From Turritopsis dohrnii (Eukaryota > Cnidaria > Hydrozoa > Anthoathecata > Oceaniidae), in the NCBI GenBank assembly GCA_027922465.2, contig BQMF02000828.1:1-64000 (forward strand): a stretch of DNA of 64,000 nt, given 5' to 3'. Of this stretch, positions 59,001 through 64,000 are shown in pieces; within the stretch, counting starts at the first letter, position 1, and each line of letters begins with the position of its first letter. The notes under the pieces were generated by a model. The model saw nothing but the letters and a program-made list of their open reading frames with translations, was not told where the DNA came from and did not search any database. The position numbers and the translations under genes are program-made.

Positions 59001-60030
59001 AACATTTTGATTGCTCGAAAAAAAAGTTTACCCGTCTCAGACAGTCAGGCAAGGATACGTTAGGATACATTGGTAAACCGCACATGCTGCCACGTTCTGC
59101 CACTGTTGCTTTTTGTCCAAACTGTTTAATCAGTTAGTTTCTTTGTATTTAGTTGATGTATTGTTTTCAAAGCCAACGTAGTCAACGTAGTCCTTGGAAT
59201 ATAAAACTAACAATAATAATAAAAACAAAACGCCATTCCTATTAGTTCATCAGCCAAAAAAAGTCACGTTCGATTGGGGTTGCAATGTATTTGCTTCGAA
59301 CTCACGTCGCACACAAAAAAAGAAATAATTTCGCTCACAACTCAATCTACCATTTTGCGTGACTTACAAACGAACAGACAGAGAATCGGCTATTAATATA
59401 TAGACTAGCCGCCAAGGCATGCGTTGACTTCACGAAAAATAAAATTAAGGAATTGGCAACCGAAAGTGTTCCCATGTTGTAGAGCTCGAAAAACTGATCA
59501 AAAAAATGTATGGGATCGTTCCGCTACGATCAACCGTTACAGAGATATCATTGTTCAAAGATTGTGATGACGTCACAGACCCGTCCCCAAAAAAAATTAG
59601 ACCCAAATTTTTCGTCACCCTACCGCCTGTATCGCGGACCCCAAAAAAGTCAGTTATCCCTATTGGCTACTGAGATAATTTTCCCTAAACGTCGCATTCG
59701 ATTAGGGTCTCAATACAATGGTTTCACACTGACGTCGCGCACAAGAAGAGAAATAATTTATGTGTGATCTTACATTGCTGACTCCCCGATTACTTTCGCA
59801 GTTCACATCTACCATTTTGCGTGACTTACAAACAAACAAACAAACAAACAAACAAACAAACAAACAGACAGAAAATCGGCTATTAATATATAGACTGGCC
59901 GCCAAGGCGGCGTATCTCGCCGCCCATGTCTGCCTGCTCTGTATCACTGTATCAATAAACGTCAAATTTCTTTATAAACGGCTCATACAACTTGGAAAAG
60001 ATTCGAAGTCACAACCTCTGGTGTGCAGTC
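56046..60030 (-). mobile_element. Second head-to-tail Helitron array
   Basis: In element orientation the units are a 3' fragment (about 60030-59895), then 59894-59405, 59404-58554, 58553-57533, 57532-56686 and 56685-56046. Termini are the same as in the array at 22.6-27.7 kb. Variants include a CTGG end at 59895 and a junction that lost two bases at 56685. The unit at 57533-58553 contains the unique segment also found in the unit at 23460-24478, nearly unchanged. No Helitron protein is encoded. Confidence 0.85.
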
Positions 60031-61250
60031 AGTGTTACATCAGTGTTACATTAACTTTTTTTCAGGTTTTTCATTATGTGTTACTTATTATATATTTCCC
60101 CATAGGGCGAAATATATGTTAAAACCGGCATTTCCTTCTCCTCTTCGTTCACTTTTATAGCCTCGGTTCAGTATTCAGTATTGGCCTAGCCAAGGTAGAT
60201 AAGAATAGAGGCTAGTCTTCAGTGAAGTAGCGCCATTTCTTTTCAGTCAATGCAGTTGGGCAGTGGAAGATTTTAGCTTTGTATGCTAATATAACTTCTA
60301 AGATGATTCAAGAGATAAAACGTTAAATGATGGTATTAAGTCGTTTTAGTTCAGTGTTTTCCTTAATGTTTTTTAAAAAATTTTGAATGAAAATTTTTGA
60401 ATAAACACAAGAAAAACAGAAAACAGCGATATCAATGTCACAGACGTTTTGTTTTTGTTGTTGATAACAACGTTATGATGAATGGTGGTTACATGCTTGG
60501 AACAGTAGAGCATTGAATCTGTGATTTCAGTGCAAAGTTAAAAGATCATTATTAAAAGCCAGGCTGAAGATTTATTTTTATTTTGCATCCTGCTGATAAT
60601 GTAGTAGTCCAACTGGATGTACAGCCATATGAAGGAAACCCTTTTTATGTGGAGAACAACCAGTTATTTATTTCAAAGAGTACATAACAAAAACTGCCAA
60701 TAAAAACGTGATATCGTATATGCAAAAAGATGTTCAGAAAACCAATTGTATATATACGTATAATATATATTTTAATTAAAAGGATTAAGACACGTAAACA
60801 AACATGAAATAATCTGGTTGAATGTGCTTCCCTGGATAGTCGTTTGATACAACAACATATGAATTCCATGATCACGTATGCTGTTTTGATACTGTCTCGC
60901 AAAAGTTAATACATCTGACAATTTTTATTACAAACATCAACGAACATAAAATCAAAACACATTCCAACATAACGGTCTATAAATTAAATCAAGCCAAAAC
61001 AATAACTTCTAGCTATATAGTGATTTGGTTATGGATGTATGTTTTCACTACTAAAATATTTTTTTTTTCATTTGGGATTTATGAGGTCATTTTTATCAAA
61101 TTAATATATGTGTGTAAACATGTTTTTTTGAATCAGAGCTGTTTATTCTAAAAACTTGAATTCAATTTTATAAATTGTCATTCTAACTCTTCGTTCCTAA
61201 TTTGAAATGCTACACATAATATGTTTTAAGCCTGATTTCCACTCAGGAAA
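60031..61250. other. Non-coding stretch
   Basis: AT-rich with only short frames. No recognisable gene, repeat end or RNA. Confidence 0.4.
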
Positions 61251-61255
61251 ATTTC

Positions 61256-64000
61256 AATTGGATCGAAACGGACCGGATCGATTTTTGATCTGCGCATGCG
61301 TATTAATTAAAGTTTTGCGATCCGTTTCGATCCATTTCAGTCCAGGAAAAAGTTGAAAAAAGTTCAACTTTTTTCGATCCGGTCCGCCGATCAAAATTTT
61401 TTAACCAATGAGAATCGGGGTTTTTCTATAATTTATTATTATTATTCAAGAGGCTAGCCACATCAGTTTCCGTCTGCGCGAATGAAAGGAAATTGCTCTC
61501 CGGATCGGAACACAGGGGCGGATCCAGGGTTAGGCAACTTAGGCAAATGCCTAACCCAAAATCAGTTAAATAATGTTTTTCATAAAATTGTATGAAAAAG
61601 GTATATTGTATTACATAATAATCAGAAAATAATCGAAAATATCAAGAGATTCCCGCATCAATCCGCTCGATCCTTTCTTTCGCGCAAATAGGATTATTCT
61701 CCCCGGCGCGAGGCGCGGCGCGCGCCATGATGTTACAAATTAATGTTTTTTACAGCTTGAGTTTATAGGTATTGATTCTGCCCGGAAAATGACTTCCCAT
61801 AGTCACATTGACAACACAGACTAGTGCCTAACGCTCACCTTAGGCGAAGAAAATTTGCCTAAGGAGCCCCGGGTTTACACACTTTAATGAATGAACTGGA
61901 AGAAAATTTGCCTAAGGAGCCATGGGTTTACACACTTTAAATGAATGAACCAGAAGAAAATTTGCCTAAGGTACAACCATGGGTTTACACACTTTATTGA
62001 ATGAATGGTCACCAAATCTGCACAAAACGACCGTGGGGGACCTTCGAATTAGACCCAGTTCAACATGGATTCGCTAGAAAACATCGTTGCAGCTTTTGAT
62101 AGCAATAATGAAGTATTAATTAGGAAAGTATTATGGAATTTTGAATTCACTAATAATCCACTAATAATAATCTGTTGAAAACTGACTTCAAAATCTAGGA
62201 AAAGCATTTTTTTTCGAGTTATGTCTCTTCTTTTGCTTCTGCAAAATGAAAACATTGTGGCAAGTGTTTTATTTTATGTAATATAAATGATTAGCATGGA
62301 TTATTAGCACCATAATTCGTTGAACATAAGCATGACGACAGTTAATTATTAGCTCAGATATGTATAAAGTTTGTTTGTGTCAACTGAACCGAAGCCTATT
62401 TTATATTGATTAATTAATGATGTATATATATAAATATTTTTGGTATCTGTTTCTGTTAACCAAAAATGCATCTGTAAATGTTATGAAATTACGTTTGAAT
62501 GACTGAGTTTATAATACACAAAGTCATTGTTATTTTTCTGAGTTGTTTTGCGTAGGCAGCTGCATGGTTTTTTTAGCACCAGTATCTCTACCTGGTAAAA
62601 CTTATTTGTACAGTTCAGCATAATTTCTCTTGGTTCGAGATGATTGTCTGGTTTTGAATTTAAGAACTTTAAAAGGATCCTGTGTCCAAAATGATATGAA
62701 CCAATACGATAGAGCTCAAAAAGCCTCTTGTTAGTATAACTTACTTCCAGTTTCTGAGATATGTATATATTTAATTTTTGAAATCTTACATTCACTTTAT
62801 GCATTGCATATTTTATGATATATATAATAAGATATATAGTATATAGGTAAACTTCTCATCGCAAGTTATCATTAATACTATATCTTTTTAATTTACTATA
62901 GAGAGAAAGGGCTTTCACTCTGAGTGAGTGATAAGAAAATGAAGTTATAATATATTGAGAGTTTATACACATAAACAAAGAATAAAAATCTTATTACATA
63001 TGTAATTATGTTTTGTATGATTTTATGATTTTTAAATCAAAACTATAAGAATTCTGAAACAACTTTGTGCATTCTATCATCCCTCGAAATATCATTTTGG
63101 ATGCAGGAACACTTTAACATCTTTGGAGTTATTCTTTCATTTTACAAAAACCACCTATGTTATGTCTTCTTTTGAAAAAGGTAATTACATAATGTTTTAG
63201 TTTGACTTCTTGTTTCCTATGCTACATTAAATTCTGGAAAAAATGCTGTAGCTCTTATTAAAGAGGAAGCAGTACATAATTTATCTGTTGTTGTGTAGTT
63301 TTATTATACGTTCTTGGACTTGTCTCAGGGATTTCTGGAAGCACCATCTGTTACTATATTGTGGTTGACATTAATTATTGTTTTTATTTTGCTGCCAGAT
63401 AATGATCAAGGAGCTTGTCTCTAACTTTGATTTTGGTCATTTTACTCTATTTCTTAACATAATTTCTTTTCTTTTCTTTCTATATGACTCAGTACATAGA
63501 TAAAATATCATGTATTTATCTGAGTGCTCCAATCTATCATGGTATAGGTGATTGAAAATTTATTTATTTGATTCATTACAAGTATGTTTTCATTTGGTGG
63601 ATTCTTCCTGTTCATGTACAAAAGCAATCAAGAAAATGAAGAAGATAACAGATGAAGTATATAATTTATTGGTTATTTACTTAACCTCCAATCTGGCAGA
63701 AAATATTATTTTGGCCTACATAACGTAGTTCAATACATTCTATGCATACTCAATTAGTTTTCTTTTGTTTATTTCCCTTATTCCATTATTGCAGCAATAC
63801 AGGCTTGCATTATAACACTCCTTACGTCAGGACGAATGAATTCGAGTTAATATTTTTTACATTTCGAAAAGTATGTATTAAATTGGGCGTAAACTGGCGT
63901 AAATTTCATCGATTGCGCCCTTGTGTGTTTGGCAAAAAAAATTTGCCTAACCCTTAAAAAATCCTAGATCCGCCCCTGGGAACAGATCAAAAATCGATCC
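61256..64000. mobile_element. Outer inverted-repeat element, cut by the window edge
   Basis: The segment ggatcgatttttgatctg (about 61276-61293) is exactly complementary to the last 18 bases of the window. It encloses the 2.5-kb element, which inserted into its interior. The left part also has inner inverted words (ggatcgaaacgga / tccgtttcgatcc). Extent beyond the window is unknown. Confidence 0.55.
61513..63978. mobile_element. 2.5-kb non-autonomous element with 6-bp target duplication
   Basis: The left terminus CAGGGGCGGATCCAGG and right terminus CCTAGATCCGCCCCTG match inverted at 15 of 16. GGAACA flanks both sides (61507-61512 and 63979-63984). Subterminal ttgcctaaccc words repeat at both ends. 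Inside, three copies of a roughly 65-bp unit (gaagaaaatttgcctaagg...ttacacactttaa) lie at 61846-62015. No transposase is found; a 107-codon minus-strand frame at 62804-62481 has no known domain. CA..TG ends with a 6-bp duplication suggest the hAT6 group. Confidence 0.8.

Overview
The window is eukaryotic and almost certainly metazoan. It is AT-rich, with genes split by GT/AG introns and separated by several kilobases of non-coding DNA. Most recognisable sequence is transposon-derived: DIRS, Penelope-like, LINE, Helitron, pogo, hAT, Mutator-like and several MITE families. This mix suits an aquatic invertebrate such as a cnidarian, sponge or mollusc, but nothing here fixes the species. There is no bacterial operon, CRISPR array or rRNA.

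Region 0.3-8.9 kb (minus strand) holds the most interesting locus. One phase-consistent chain of exons encodes a protein-kinase domain (8.87-7.74 kb), then a KMT5A/SETD8-like SET domain (7.14-6.27 kb), then a long acidic tail. The tail is built from two tandem arrays of 66-nt exons: 12 copies of one 22-codon exon (11 of them nearly identical, 207-bp period) and 5 copies of a paralogous exon (202-bp period). Further acidic exons follow, and the gene runs off the left edge. Each array exon starts and ends in phase 0, so copy number can change without breaking the frame.

Region 8.9-22.5 kb is mostly non-coding. It contains a MITE (10.7-11.1 kb), a Mutator-like element with a perfect 9-bp target duplication (12.42-13.49 kb), faint possible exons at 14.6-16.1 kb, and a nearly complete DIRS retrotransposon (16.6-21.2 kb) with Gag, RT-RNase H, tyrosine recombinase, inverted repeats and an internal complementary region.

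Region 22.5-27.7 kb is a head-to-tail array of non-autonomous Helitrons, joined exactly end to start. A second array on the opposite strand (56.0-60.0 kb) repeats part of the same unit order.

Region 28-42 kb is a nest of DNA transposons. A pogo/Tigger-like element with a transposase and a HIRAN-like ORF carries two inner insertions. A 5'-truncated Penelope-like element follows at 36-37.2 kb. A SAM-HTH-integrase gene (37.6-40.4 kb) is split by a hAT copy that itself carries two MITEs. A THAP-domain gene is transcribed divergently from it at 40.5 kb.

Region 43.4-45 kb is a broken LINE RT abutting a truncated Helitron. Region 45.7-49.5 kb holds the one clear housekeeping gene, asparagine synthetase (minus strand, two coding exons). 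The rest, 49.5-64 kb, is non-coding DNA with MITE-like repeats, the second Helitron array and, at the right edge, an element with a 6-bp target duplication nested in another inverted-repeat element.
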